64,000 nucleotides of DNA, taken from Pelobates cultripes (taxonomy: Eukaryota; Chordata; Amphibia; Anura; Pelobatidae). The stretch covers positions 79,213,261 through 79,277,260 of the forward strand of contig OW240916.1 in assembly GCA_933207985.1 (NCBI GenBank), read 5' to 3'. The notes under the pieces were generated by a model. That model ran no database searches, had not been told where the DNA came from, and saw nothing but the letters and a program-made list of their open reading frames with translations. A program made the translations under genes and the position numbers. Positions 1 to 11,252 of this stretch are shown piece by piece. Numbering within the stretch: the stretch's first letter is position 1; each line of letters starts with the position of its first letter.

Positions 1-3000
1 TAAACACGTGCTATTTAGAAGTCACACGCGACTAGGGGATACGAGTGGAATAAGCAACGCCACTTACGAATAGCAGATCGTCGGGGTGATACCCCAGACG
101 TGCTCCTCATTAACCCTTTGATGACATCCAGACTGAACAGGCCTCCACTGTACACACCGTTGATCATGATATTACCCCTTGTTACATTTCGCAAATCCTG
201 TACAACTATTTGTTAATTTTGAGCCATGTTACGGCTGACTTGTTATGTTACAAAAGGAAAAGCAAAAACAAAAATACTGAAAAATAAAAAGGAAAGATTG
301 TCAAAAAAAAAAAAAAAGAAAGGTGGATTAGTACTCCAACAGCCATGTGCGTTCTTCTAAAACCTTCACTGTGTCATTTTTATTTGAATCACATACTGTA
401 AATATTACTATCCCAATTTTGTCTTGTTCATCACATTGACTCATTCAACTTTTGAAGACAAGCTTTGCACTTTTAAAAAAGTATAAGAGACTCCACATGA
501 TAATTTTAGTTCCATACCAGGTCACCGGTACCATGGACTGTGAATATATTTTGATGAGTAGATTATTTCACTAAGAGCATTGTGCATAGATAAAGGAGAT
601 AATCCTGGAATTTCTGGGGGTATTTGGATCATCTTTCATTACATATGTGTGCCAAGCAAGATCATTTGCACTTCCTGCCTTTTGTTTCTGAATCATATGA
701 CTTTTTAAAATGTTATTTCCTATCTGTGTTGATAAATTGATTATATGATTTGTAAAATAAAATGCATCATATTGCTTAAGCAAGTGCACTTGGAACTACT
801 ATGATATGAGAAGCTTTGGCTTGATAATGAAAGACTTTGATTAGTTCTAGTTGGTAATTACAAGATTATAAAGATTCATCTAAAATAGCATATTAGTGGC
901 TTGAACATTGCTCTTTATCAGGTGAGGTATTAGAATAAATTACTTTGCAATTATCACAAGATGAAATGAGACTGGTGTCTAATCTCCTGCATCATCACTT
1001 TCTCTGCCCTGAAGGCACTAAGCAATGGCATGTTGTCAGCTGTAAGATAGTACTTTGACACATCATACCTTTACCTGAACTTAATTGACTCATTTTAATT
1101 CAATCATCACTAAACAATTGCAAAATAAATTCTGCTGGCACACAAATCTACTGAATATATATGTATAAATCAACCAGCACAAGTGGCCTTTTTGGTGTAT
1201 CCAACTTTTTAAGCGCCACAGACAGGAGTACTGTGCCAACAAACATATCAATGCACATCCTACTTTTTAATTCCTCAGAAAAATGGTGCTAGACTGCAGC
1301 CAATATAACCCTTGCCAGCCAATCCTTGACAACTTTCCCATAGCCACAGACACACCATGCTTTTAGAAAAATGCTTAGTCTTGAGTGATAAGCAATGCAA
1401 ATTGTTTAAAAAAAACACAAACCTGCTTATTTAGTAAAGTGAAAATTCAAGGTGAATTCAAAGTGAATTTCAAATTTAAGGCCAGAGTAGCCAAACTAAT
1501 GACATTGCTGACGGACATTTTCAGTTCAGCTATTTTGACCTCAAATTTGATGTTAACTTTGAATACACTTTAAATTCTCACTTTAGTGAATCAACCTGTA
1601 AGGCCATAGTAACTGAATGTAAAGTAGAATTCCAAATTTAAAGGCAAAATAGCAGAATTGGAGAAATTCTCTAAGTCAGCTTTGCTTTTCGTTTGGCTAC
1701 TGTGGCATTTACATTTGACATTTGCTTTAAATTCAGTTTGAATTCTCCCATTAGTGAATAACTATGTTAGAGAATTTTTCTAGTTCAGGTTGTTTGATCA
1801 TAACTTTAACATGCACTTTGAATTCATCCTGAATTTTAGTGATAACAGTGACAGAAATAAGAACTACACTAAAACCCCTGCTACCCTTGGGCTTTAACAA
1901 TGGCTTTAGTATTCATCAATCCAAATATATAGACTAAACCACAAAAAAGTAATAAAGTAAAGCTAATATTTTGACAGCTTCCACTGCCACTGCCACTCAT
2001 GCAAATTCACCTGCATCTTCAGGGAATAGAGTAAGGCTAATGTGTCACTCCAAAAAAAAAAAGTTTTGGATTACTTTGAATGCCTTAAAGAATGTTGACT
2101 TGAAAAGTACAATTTATGCATCATGGAAGTGAGTAGGGGGTTGGTATGAAGCAACATCTGCAAAGATATCAGAAGTCTGTTTACTGAGAGAAGAAGCAGC
2201 AGGCCAAGGTCAAGGATAATAGAGGTACGGAAAACGAGAAACAAGCCAATGTCAGGTTACAGAGAGTAGGGATAGCCAGGCAAGCCAAAGTCATTGGGCT
2301 ACAGGTATATGTGATGTCATAATATTTAATATTAAAAAGAAGCATAGAGCAAATACATCAAGAATTACATCAAAATGAGTCACCATAATGTTGGGACATG
2401 TGGGGAGCATCAGAGACCTGATGCAGAAGTTCCGACCTCCGTAAACATGCAGCGTCGTGAGGAGGTACAGCAGCATTTAGTTTGATGGTGGCTGAGCAGC
2501 CTTAAGTCCGGCCATTCTAAGGCCCAGTAAGACGTTACCTTGAGTCCTAGGTGTGATCCAATTCTGCGTGCTGGATCAACTATTATCCTGACATTACGAC
2601 ATGACCATAGATCCTGCAGAATTGTGTCAGCACGAGAAAGCTAGAGAAGAATGATCACCGTATGGATCAATTTGCCCAAGCTTTTAGTATGCTTCTTACC
2701 CGATATATAATACATACATGTAGATGTTTTACTGCTCCTCTTTTTTCTTTTATTGGTTACTTTTTCTAACTTGATCTGTAAAAGAGATGCTGGGAAAATG
2801 CACCTATCAGTGCACTGCAAAAAAACATAAATGTGTGTGTTATTTACAATGTATATATTTTACAGCTCATTGATTAAACCATTTTCACATCCATTTGGTT
2901 AATCTGATTAATTTTCCAAAATCTTTTTTCCGCCATATGAATGAAATTAGGTTGTCCTGATAAAAAGTATGTTTGGAAATACTGTACTGATAAGAGACAA

Positions 3001-4079
3001 TGGCTTTATAATTAAAGGATTTAGAAACAGATGTGTGGAAGGTTGAACTTGATGAAACTGAATCTTTTTTCAGTCTCCATTACTGTTACCATGCATGTTC
3101 TGGTGGCAACAGTAAGCATGATATAATGTGAACTATTCATGGATTTCTGTTTTCAAGGAACACTCATAATGTAGATGTAAGAGCACAGCGACACAAGGGA
3201 GTTGGTGAAATCAGTCACAAAACTACCGTAAGATGGGGAAGACAAAAAAACTGTTGGGAAATGGCGATAGATTGAGGGGAGTGGACAGAATTTGGCTTTA
3301 CGGGCAGACACAGAAAAGGATGAGGATAGTGAGATGGGTACTATAGTAAGCAGATCTACCATCTTAACTTACATGAGAAAATTACCCTCTACAGGCACAT
3401 ACAAATATAAAAAAATACAACAAAAGGTATATATAATATTTATTAAACCAGGATCACCATTACATGCTCATTTTATAAGTAAGGATGCAGGGAGTTTCCC
3501 TGTCCCTTATTTCCTGCACACCTGTTGCTAATAACTGCAGTGATTTGCTAAAAAATATGTTTGCAAATAAGACTACCACAATGCTCAAATATATTAATTC
3601 AAGGTCTAATTGTTATCTGTCCAGCCCTAGGTAAATTTGCAGAGATTCCTCATGATTAAGGTGAGCAGTGACTAAATTGAGCATCAGGGTAACAGATTAC
3701 CATATATATATTGCCGATATATATACACACACACACACATTTATAATAGACAAAAGATATTGGATGAATAATCCAATATATATTCAGGAGTAGTGTATAC
3801 CTTTAAATTTTAAACTGGTATGTAAAAATGCTAAAATGACATAATATGACTTAGAATAGCATATAAATGAAGAGCATATATAAGACAAATGTCTATTTGT
3901 CTATTGCACTTGTAGGGATTTTTTAGTGGAGTCCCTTTTTTCAGTTGAGAGTTAACCTTTAGCTGTGTTTTAAACTCTATTCAAAGGTACACCATTGGGA
4001 CCTTTATATTTTTTCTGTTTTACACATTTATAATAGCCTGAGACTGCCATAAGAGAAGGATCTTATCATGAATCAGACA
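1..4079. other. AT-rich non-coding DNA, no gene seen
   Basis: I see no reading frame with a recognisable domain; the longest open frames are under 80 codons and look random. An A-run lies near 304-318 and a short AC repeat at 3724-3740. About 3040-3075 resembles the tail of a short dispersed repeat also hinted at near 58745. The 1441-1850 stretch is listed separately. Confidence 0.6.
1441..1850. repeat. Dispersed AT-rich repeat family, copy 1
   Basis: This stretch is built from short related phrases such as TTTGAATTC, CAAATTTAAGG and TTTAGTGAAT, partly in both orientations. The phrase AATTTCAAATTTAAGGCCA recurs near 60600, so at least two copies of one family lie at opposite ends of the window. 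No coding potential is seen. The class of the element is unknown. Confidence 0.4.
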
Positions 4080-4299
4080 AAAGAAACAGATGCCATGTCT
4101 GACCATACACAGCAATTGAGGGAAATAATTTCCATATACTCTCTAATGAGGGCACATCAATCTCAGCTAATATGCCTAATGCTAATCTGGCTGATATTAT
4201 TTCTAAGGCTGTGGCTGCAGGAATTACAGATGTGACTAGTTCAAATCATTCCGCTAAAATAAGAAAGTGAGTCATGGAAAATTCCTCAAGTTCCAATTC
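4080..4299 (+). pseudogene. Possible DIRS gag remnant, cut by gap
   Basis: One forward frame near 4155-4260 reads DIISKAVAAGI within a short asparagine- and alanine-rich stretch, a phrase that resembles DIRS-type Gag proteins. The frame has stops on either side and runs into the unknown bases at 4300. It lies upstream of, and in the same orientation as, the clearer DIRS RT/RNase H remnant at 5057-5795, which is the main support. The match is short and could be coincidental. Confidence 0.35.
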
Positions 4300-4679
4300 N
4301 NNNNNNNNNNNNNNNNNNNNNNNNNNNNNNNNNNNNNNNNNNNNNNNNNNNNNNNNNNNNNNNNNNNNNNNNNNNNNNNNNNNNNNNNNNNNNNNNNNNN
4401 NNNNNNNNNNNNNNNNNNNNNNNNNNNNNNNNNNNNNNNNNNNNNNNNNNNNNNNNNNNNNNNNNNNNNNNNNNNNNNNNNNNNNNNNNNNNNNNNNNNN
4501 NNNNNNNNNNNNNNNNNNNNNNNNNNNNNNNNNNNNNNNNNNNNNNNNNNNNNNNNNNNNNNNNNNNNNNNNNNNNNNNNNNNNNNNNNNNNNNNNNNNN
4601 NNNNNNNNNNNNNNNNNNNNNNNNNNNNNNNNNNNNNNNNNNNNNNNNNNNNNNNNNNNNNNNNNNNNNNNNNNNNNNN
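4300..4679. other. Assembly gap (380 N)
   Basis: All bases are unknown. The size is not a round default, so it was probably estimated from linking information. Confidence 0.99.
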
Positions 4680-4863
4680 TTACAGAGAAGAGCAACTTTC
4701 CCTATCCATTCTGCCATAAAAGATCTGGTAGAAAAAGAATAGCTGAAACCAGAAAAACACCTACACAGGGAAATTCAATAGGTTATACCCTTCCGGGCTA
4801 AAGACACAAAAAAACTGGAATTCAGCACCCAAAGTTGCTGTTGCTATTATTAAAGCAACTATT

Positions 4864-4970
4864 ATTTCACTACTTAGATGAAATCCTGATAATCAGCAGT
4901 GGCCTTCTAGTACTTGCTACGTACTAGAAGGCCACTGCTGATAATCAGGATTTCATCTAAGTAGTGAAAT
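4864..4970. repeat. Near-perfect 50-bp inverted duplication
   Basis: The arms 4864-4913 and 4921-4970 are reverse complements at 49 of 50 positions and are separated by the 7-nt spacer TTGCTAC. The arms themselves match no element I know, but they sit inside the decayed DIRS copy. The structure would fold into a long hairpin. It may be a real fold-back duplication or an assembly or library fold-back artefact. Confidence 0.85.
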
Positions 4971-5056
4971 ATTTACACCCCCTTTCCTATGAGACGGCTT
5001 CATCTAATGTTTTCCAAAACTACAGGTTACCTTGAAATTGAAGTAGACAAAGGTTA

Positions 5057-5795
5057 GTGTTTGAGGAATTATTAGCTTCCAATTCTGGTCATCCAGACCC
5101 TATTTTCAATAAGAGCCAGCTAGTAGCATCCCAAGCTGTAGACTTTCTAGGTGCTTGGATCAGCACAAGGGGAAATTGGGTATCCCTTAAGCAAGACAGG
5201 AACACAGAACTTTGCAACAAAGTGATGGCTGCAATAGGTCTCAGGTAAATGAAGGCAATAGAATATATGAGTCCTCTGGGCACTCTGTCAGTCAAGTAAG
5301 ATGGGCTCATTGGAAGCTCAGACGGGTTCAAGAAAACTTCTTAAATCAATGTATACAAGCAGAGCAGAATTGGGATCAAGTCATTATCTTGGCAGAAGAA
5401 GTAATTTGGAAACTACAGTGGTGGATAGAAGACTGCAATATCAGGCAAGGATATCATCTGGAAGATCCAGAATGGGAAATAGTGGCAACAAATGCCAGTG
5501 GAAAGAGTTGGGGAGCTCATTACAGAACCACTTGGCTTAAGGAGTCTGGCCAATACAAAACTGGAATCTACAATAAAATATTCTTAGCACAAACCTATGA
5601 ATTCCTTCAAACATCTGCTAAAGAAGAAATTAGTCAAAGTCCAAGTAGACAATGTGATAGTGATGACAATGATGTATATAAACCACCAAGGCAGGATGAA
5701 GAGGCAGAGGTTAATGTATAAAGGAAAACCTGTAATATTTTGGACTCAAAGAAATTTGGAGGGTCTTTCAGCTATTCATCTGCCAGGAAAATAAT
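5057..5795 (+). pseudogene. DIRS retrotransposon RT/RNase H remnant
   Basis: Several overlapping frames together give the C-terminal part of a DIRS RT-RNase H protein. First comes the end of the RT palm (SQAVDFLGAWISTRG, like the usual xxFLGxxIxS), then a WWI segment, then an RNase H start (ATNASGKSWGAHY, where intact relatives have a catalytic Asp instead of the first Asn), then DNVIVM and YINHQG, and finally SAIHLPGK. The frame changes at least twice and no frame is long, so it is dead. It is far more diverged than the intact minus-strand DIRS at 39229-45270 and belongs to a different subfamily. In DIRS elements this protein copies element RNA before a tyrosine recombinase inserts the circular DNA. 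Confidence 0.75.
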
Positions 5796-6024
5796 AAATA
5801 AAATTATTAAAAAAAAATTATAAATAAAATTGCATGTTACAGTTAAGAAGTTCCATAGGTGATGCTAACATGGATTAGCCAAGAAAACAGACATTTTTTT
5901 TCCAATACTTACCATATATCCTCCCAGGCTTTTATCTATGTCAGTATTGGTTTACTTTGTTACATGACTGCTATTGAGGGAGTGGAGATTCCTTTTATAA
6001 TTACTTTATTATGATCTGTACTTG

Positions 6025-6345
6025 GATCCATTCTCTAATATTTTTATTAGTTATATTGCAGAAGATCTTGATGGTAAGGTATGTCTTTTTGTTGATGATA
6101 CTAAAATTTGCAATAGGGTTGATGTTCCATGAGGGACAAATGGCAAATAATTTTGGTAAATTAGAAAAATAGTTATGGCAACTGACATTTAATGTGGTTA
6201 AGTGCTAGAAAATGCATCTTGGGCATAATAACCCAAGGGCAGAGTATTGAATATTTGATACTCTACTAACCTCAACATCTGAGGAAATGGATTTAGGAGT
6301 AATTATTTCAGATGCCTTAAAGGTAGGCAGACAAAGACCCTGGGG
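6025..6345 (+). pseudogene. CR1-type LINE reverse transcriptase fragment
   Basis: Forward translation from 6025 gives NIFISYIAEDLDGKVCLFVDD followed by TKIC, which matches the catalytic block of CR1 reverse transcriptases (usually FADDTKI). After a stop codon at 6130-6132 and a frame change come FNVVKC, MHLGHNNPRAEY and EEMDLGVIIS, the next conserved CR1 blocks in the correct order and spacing. The piece is about 320 bp, with no ORF1, endonuclease or 3' tail, so it is an old 5'-truncated and mutated copy. It lies just downstream of the DIRS remnant. Confidence 0.8.
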
Positions 6346-6449
6346 AGATAGCACAGCTAAGCGGACAAGGGCACATGTAGGAGTATGGGGATAGATGCAT
6401 GAGATTGGTTGGGAAAGAGTGTGTGGGTGGGATTATGTTCTGTGTAAGT

Positions 6450-7480
6450 TAGTGTGGGGGAGGTCTTACCTCAGTGCCACTTGGAATTCGGGCCAGAAAA
6501 CAGCTTCCTGTCCTCCTGCTCCTGTTTGCCTGGGCCTGTAGTTTCACATCTTGAGAGATGGAGGTTGAGGCCTACTGGCTGCAGCGTGGATGGTGGCCGG
6601 CGACTCCTGATTCAGGTGCTCTCCTCTCCTGGACCCTCTCCCCTGGGTGGCTGCCAGTGTGGGTTCCGCCCCCCCGCGGCCTGGCTTCATCCATCTGGGG
6701 CCTTCCCTCTCTCTTGCTCCTGGGGGCCGCGATGGTGCCGGCCAGCATTCCCGCCTGCCGGCTCCTCTCCCCCCCTGATACTGCTCCCTAGGCCCGGTCG
6801 AGGAGGTGGAGCCCGGGCCCGAGGCTTCACCCGGCCGCGTGTCTGAGGCCTAATATCGCCGCACGGGACTTGCGGCCTCCCCCTCCTGCAGCCGAATCAT
6901 GGGCTGCAGCCTCCGGCATTGAGATTCGCACCGGAGGCTGTAGGAGGTGGGCGGCGCATCCCATGCCTTTTGTGGCCAGCTAGAGGCCTTCCGGAACCGC
7001 CACATGGCGGGCGCGATGGCGGGGCCTGGGACAGGGCCCGGCGCTGAGTGGGCCCTTCAGGGCAGAGAGGGGACTGATTTACTGCCGTTGGGGGTGGGGG
7101 GGGGACCTCTCCTGGGGGCCTCCTCTGCAAGGGAGGATGGCACCAGGGGGGTCTCCCCCCTTTTTTCAGTTTCTCCCCCTTCTCTGTCTCCGGTTTCTCT
7201 CCCCCCCATTGGCGTTTCAGGGGGTCTCATCTCCTCCCCTGGTGTCCCCCTGTTTTTCCTCCTGTTCCTGTCGGTCCTTCTTTCTTTCCCGCCTTTTATT
7301 TATTTATTTATTTTTTTATTTTTATTGAAGCTGATTTCAATGTCTTCTGCCTGGACTTGTACGCTTGTTATGCCGCGGGTGGAGCACCGGGCATTGGCTG
7401 GTGAGTACGTTGTCCCGTCTTGCATCCAATCGGGTCCCTTTAGAGCTGGGGGGGGGGCTATAAGTGAATGAATACATAAA
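6450..7480. other. GC- and CpG-rich stretch, unknown
   Basis: GC content rises sharply from about 6450, with many CpG sites around 6660-7060 (for example CCCGGCCGCG and GGCGGGCGCGATGGCGG). Open frames of up to 174 codons exist but show only proline-, glycine- and serine-rich low-complexity translation and no domain. It could be a CpG island, the 5' UTR of an unrecognised retroelement, or a GC-rich repeat. I cannot decide. Confidence 0.4.
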
Positions 7481-10383
7481 TGGAATGTGAAATAAAAGAT
7501 ATGTAAAAAAAAAAAAAGGAATAGATAAAAATTTGGAAATTTAAAATAGAAAAAAAAAAGAGATTCTGAATGAATACCTGAATAGAATGAGAAATAAAAG
7601 ATTCACAACAAAAAGAGAAAAAGAGAGAGGAAAACGGTACCTGAACACCACTTACCAGGGGGTCCACTCTGGTTATTTAACCCCCCCCCCTTAACAGTAT
7701 TTATCAAATGTTATAGTACAGTTTCCTGCAGCTAATAGCGCTGTCGTTGCCTCCCATGAGGCGGGCGGTGGCTAGGGTGGCTCCGGAAGCTGCTGTGGGG
7801 CGCTAGTATGGCCTGCTTGACTTGCACATGTTGCGTAATACTAGGGAGCAGTGGTGAGGTTTTTTTTCTTAGTGATATGTTCCCTCATGCCGCGGGGGGC
7901 CCCGTGTTTGGTAGGGACTCCAGGTGGGGTGTGGGGGAAAAATACCATAATTGGTTGCGCCCCATGGCGCGCGAGGAGTGTGTAAGGGCATCATATGTTA
8001 TCGATGGCATTGTCGGGGAGAGGGCTCCCCGGGTATGCTCCACGTTGTTCTGCTATCAGGACACTCTCTGGGTCGCGTGTCGTTCCTAGGGTGAGCTGGG
8101 TTGGTGGGAATATGCCCACGTTTTTTTCATGCGGGCGATCTGTCGGGATAGGGGAGGTGGGTTCTCTCCGAGCAGGACTTTTCGGCCCATATGAAACTTC
8201 CTTCGGGTGGTGCGGGAGTGGCTTACCAAGAAAGCTTGGTAGGCTTACCTACCAACCAATTTAAGGGTGCCCCCGAAGTCCGCTCCGCGGGTCCTCCCCC
8301 TTGGGGCATGGTGCCTGTAGAGGGGCAGGGTCAATATCGCATGATTTCTTATTTACTCGGTTGTCGTTCCATCCACGGGGTTAGGTATGGGAGGGCATGA
8401 CACAACGGTCCGCGTGGTTAGGGCTGCAGAGCTCTGGGGCCTTGCTGACAAAGGCAGCAGTGGAATCAGATTTCCAGCTGCTGCCGATGCGCCCGGCAGG
8501 TTATTGTTTTCCGGGCCGTATTTCTGACAGTCAGTGTTATGTGGCTATGTGCCTCCGCACGTGTGGCTCTTAATGTCGCTTATGTGTGGGGCCGACAGTG
8601 TCACACGTCACGCTCTGCTGCTGTGGTGTTTTCTTGGGGTAGTGTTTTGGCGGTTGCCTGTCGGTGTTGCCCTTGGGGCGTTATGGGGTTATCCTTTTGG
8701 GCTTCCATTAACGGTGGCTTGTGCAATCAGGCCCCCTAAGTCCCTTCCACTGACTTCCACATGTTGCCGCTGCAGCAGGTTTTTGGGGCCTATTTGGGTT
8801 TTTCCATGGTGTGCTGACTCTTGCTCAGTAAGCTGGCAAGCATCGGGGCTCTTGCAGACTCTGGCTCTCTTGGAGCTTCCCCATTCTGGTGGCATGGTAG
8901 GCGGGGGGGTACCCAACTCCCGGACAGTTGGGTAGTTCTTCCATTGAGACAATCGTGGGGTGGTGCAGGCTGTCTACATCATGTGACAGTACCCTCTACC
9001 CCAGTGGTACCCTGGTTGTGGCGCCCGGCTCGGCGCTGCTTGAGTCTGGAAGTGTCTGGTCAGGCGGGGTTTTTCCCGGGGGTTCTATCTTGTTCACGGT
9101 AGGACGTACTTCAGGCGGGGGCTCTGCGGGGCCAAATTATAAGGCAGTGGAGACATGGTCGTTCGGTCTGGCGGACTGATGAGCGGGTCCATGGGTCGAT
9201 CTCTGAGGCGGCGTGGGGCCCGCTACAGTAAAGTGTGACCAATCGGGCCGGATGAGAGCATTTCCTTGGTGGCTTCTCGTTCATGTTATGGTCATCTGCA
9301 GGTGGGAAGGGGCTTTGGTGGATCGAGTAAGCATCGGGATGGACTTCCTTCAGGCTTTCGCCGCTCGACGGCTGTTGTATTTGGGAAAGGTAAGTTGGTA
9401 GCGGTTGGCTGATTCATCAATAGATGAATACATTCTTGGATGTTGCGGGGTTGACATAACCGGGCCCTTTCTTCTTTCTCTTGAGGTAGATGGAATGCAC
9501 AGGGTAATGGTTAGGCTCCTAACAGGATGTACTAGGTTCCCAGGATAGTTGGAAATATACCGTTCCAATTGGGGGGAGTGCCGGGTTCCGACATGTGTCC
9601 TGTTTTCCCCCGTTAAGGGCTATTCCACCCCTGGGTTATTCGACCTCCACTCCCCTTGTTTGGTTCTCGAAGCCGGGTTTTCTCTCCTGCGTCCATGTCA
9701 TTGGGGTGCTCCAAGTGGGGCTAGAATTCCTGGGTAAGGATGGTGGAGAGTTCAGGGGGCATTCAGTCTGGTTAGGGGTGGCTACAGACGCCGCCAGGCT
9801 GGGCGTGCTTGTGCCACTGGTTCAAAGGGCTTGAATGGTCGAGGTAAGGGTGGTAGGTTCCTTGGGTTCACCCTGCCGGTCTCCAAATGGATTTCTCTTC
9901 GGGGTTACTGTCTCCTCCCCTCCCACCCCCCCAGAATAAGGAGGATGGGATGCTCATATGTCATTTGGGACAGGAGGTGGGGGGCGAGTGGTTGGATCTT
10001 ACGCCTTCGGGAGCGGAGGTTCGGTGGTCTGGCACCAGATACGTGAGGGGGTTGTGGCTCCTCCTCATCCTGGGTCAGCTGTCCCACCTCCTAAGGGTGC
10101 TGGGGGTTTTGTCATCTGTCTGGGTGGAATGACCTGGATTCGGTGGCTGTTTGGGATTTGGGTGCTCTTAAATCTGGACAAGTTACACATTCTGTTTCTT
10201 CCCAGAGGTTCTCAGGGGCCGGGCTGAGCCTGTTCCTGTTGGCAGTGCGCTCAGCAATATGAGTGCCCTGGTGCACTGCCGTCGGGAATCGGACGAGATG
10301 GGTTTCTAGGTTTGTCTTGGGGGATTCCGGTTCGCCTTAGGGTTTGGCCGGATGTGGCCTAGTTATCTCAAGGGGATGGGTGC
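7481..10383. other. GC-rich unknown region up to LTR
   Basis: An A-rich block (7480-7620), in which the phrase GAATGAATAC recurs at spaced intervals, precedes 2.7 kb rich in GG and GT. Translations in all frames give many open stretches of 60-130 codons that are rich in G, V, W and S, with no catalytic motif that I recognise. Abundant open frames are expected from GC-rich sequence that is poor in TA. It may be a decayed insertion, but neither termini nor a target duplication are visible. It ends where the 5' LTR begins. Confidence 0.35.
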
Positions 10384-10804
10384 TGTGACGAAGTGCCCTT
10401 CGCTACTTGTGCCTGGAGAGGACTGCTTGCCCGCCTCTTGCCCTGTGACTATGGCCCCTGGGATGTATTGCCCTTTAAAGACATGATTTGGGCATAATGG
10501 ATTTGTGTTGTGCTGCTGCTGGCCCTTTAAGAACCATCTGGGGACATACTGTGGAGTTACTGGGTGGCCACCATTTCCTTTATCAGAAGCACATGGTGAG
10601 AACAATGGATGGCGGCCATTTTAACTCACAGACACTGTGGACTTTTCAACACGGTGCCATCTCGCCAGTATTTGTTGCACAGAGACATCGTGCGGTGGTT
10701 TTGGACTATACAGCAGGGGACACATTATACAGTGATTGTTTTTTATTTAGCCTGTATATGTTCTGCAGAATCTACATTAAACTGTATTTTCCAAAGTACT
10801 GAAC

Positions 10805-10844
10805 GGATCTGGGTGAATTTTGGATATGTGGTTCACCCAGATCC
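10805..10844 (+). other. LTR hairpin 1 (13-bp stem, 14-nt loop)
   Basis: GGATCTGGGTGAA pairs perfectly with TTCACCCAGATCC across a 14-nt loop containing GGATAT. The same structure is present in the 3' LTR (16146-16185) and in the copy 2 LTRs (22178-22217 with one mismatch, 27557-27596). A version with changed but still paired stem bases occurs in the solo LTR at 61453-61492. The role is unknown. Confidence 0.85.
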
Positions 10845-10924
10845 CCCGGTTCCAAGGATATACTTTTATGGGGTTATTGCATGTTTTGGGGTCCCTGTGT
10901 GTTTTATGAAACTGTATTATTTCT

Positions 10925-10980
10925 GGCCAGCAGATAATTGAGCTTTGTGTATTGTAGAAACTCAATTATCTAGCCTGGCC
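10925..10980 (+). other. LTR hairpin 2
   Basis: AGATAATTGAG (10932-10942) pairs with CTCAATTATCT (10961-10971). An outer GGCCAG/CTGGCC stem lies beyond a small internal loop. The solo LTR has a 19-bp hairpin with an AGATAGTTGG core in the corresponding place (61595-61643). Confidence 0.8.
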
Positions 10981-11177
10981 CAGAGGAGGAGTTTTGTGTT
11001 GCATAAATTGTGAGATCTGTGTGCCAGTAAATCAGTCTTGTTCCAGCATTAAGCTTTGGCTCATGTGTGGATTATTCGGCAATTCCAGGGATATTTCTGC
11101 TTATGGAATATTGAGTGCTTTTCTTTTATGGGAAGAAGGGAATGCTTGACGGGGATATTTTCTACTACCATCACAAC

Positions 11178-11196
11178 TGGTTGGCAGCGGCGGGAT
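11178..11196 (+). promoter_or_regulatory. Primer binding site, tRNA-Leu type (one extra T)
   Basis: TGGTTGGCAGCGGCGGGAT lies two bases after the LTR. It resembles the complement of the 3' end of vertebrate tRNA-Leu whose acceptor ends in CCGCTGCCA plus CCA, with one extra T and one mismatch. Copy 2 has the uninterrupted form at 22552-22569. Confidence 0.8.
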
Positions 11197-11252
11197 TTTC
11201 CCTTCTACTTTTCCTTTACACCAGGATTCCAAGCAGACACTGGGAACAGTGA

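Larger units (their letters stand above)
10384..11175 (+). repeat. 5' LTR of Gmr1-like copy 1
   Basis: It begins TGTGACGAAG and ends ATCACA, two bases before the primer site. From about 10560 on it matches the other LTRs of this family. The first 175 bp instead resemble the beginning of the solo LTR at 61325 (TGTGGCGAA..., then ACTATGGCCCCT in both). It contains a GGCGGCCATTTT box (10611-10622) that fits a YY1 site, and the two hairpins at 10805-10844 and 10925-10980. Confidence 0.85.

Noticed and set aside
6454..7471. GC-rich frames of 130-174 codons considered as host exons
   Set aside because: There are no conserved domains, no codon pattern, and overlapping frames are equally open, as expected from base composition.
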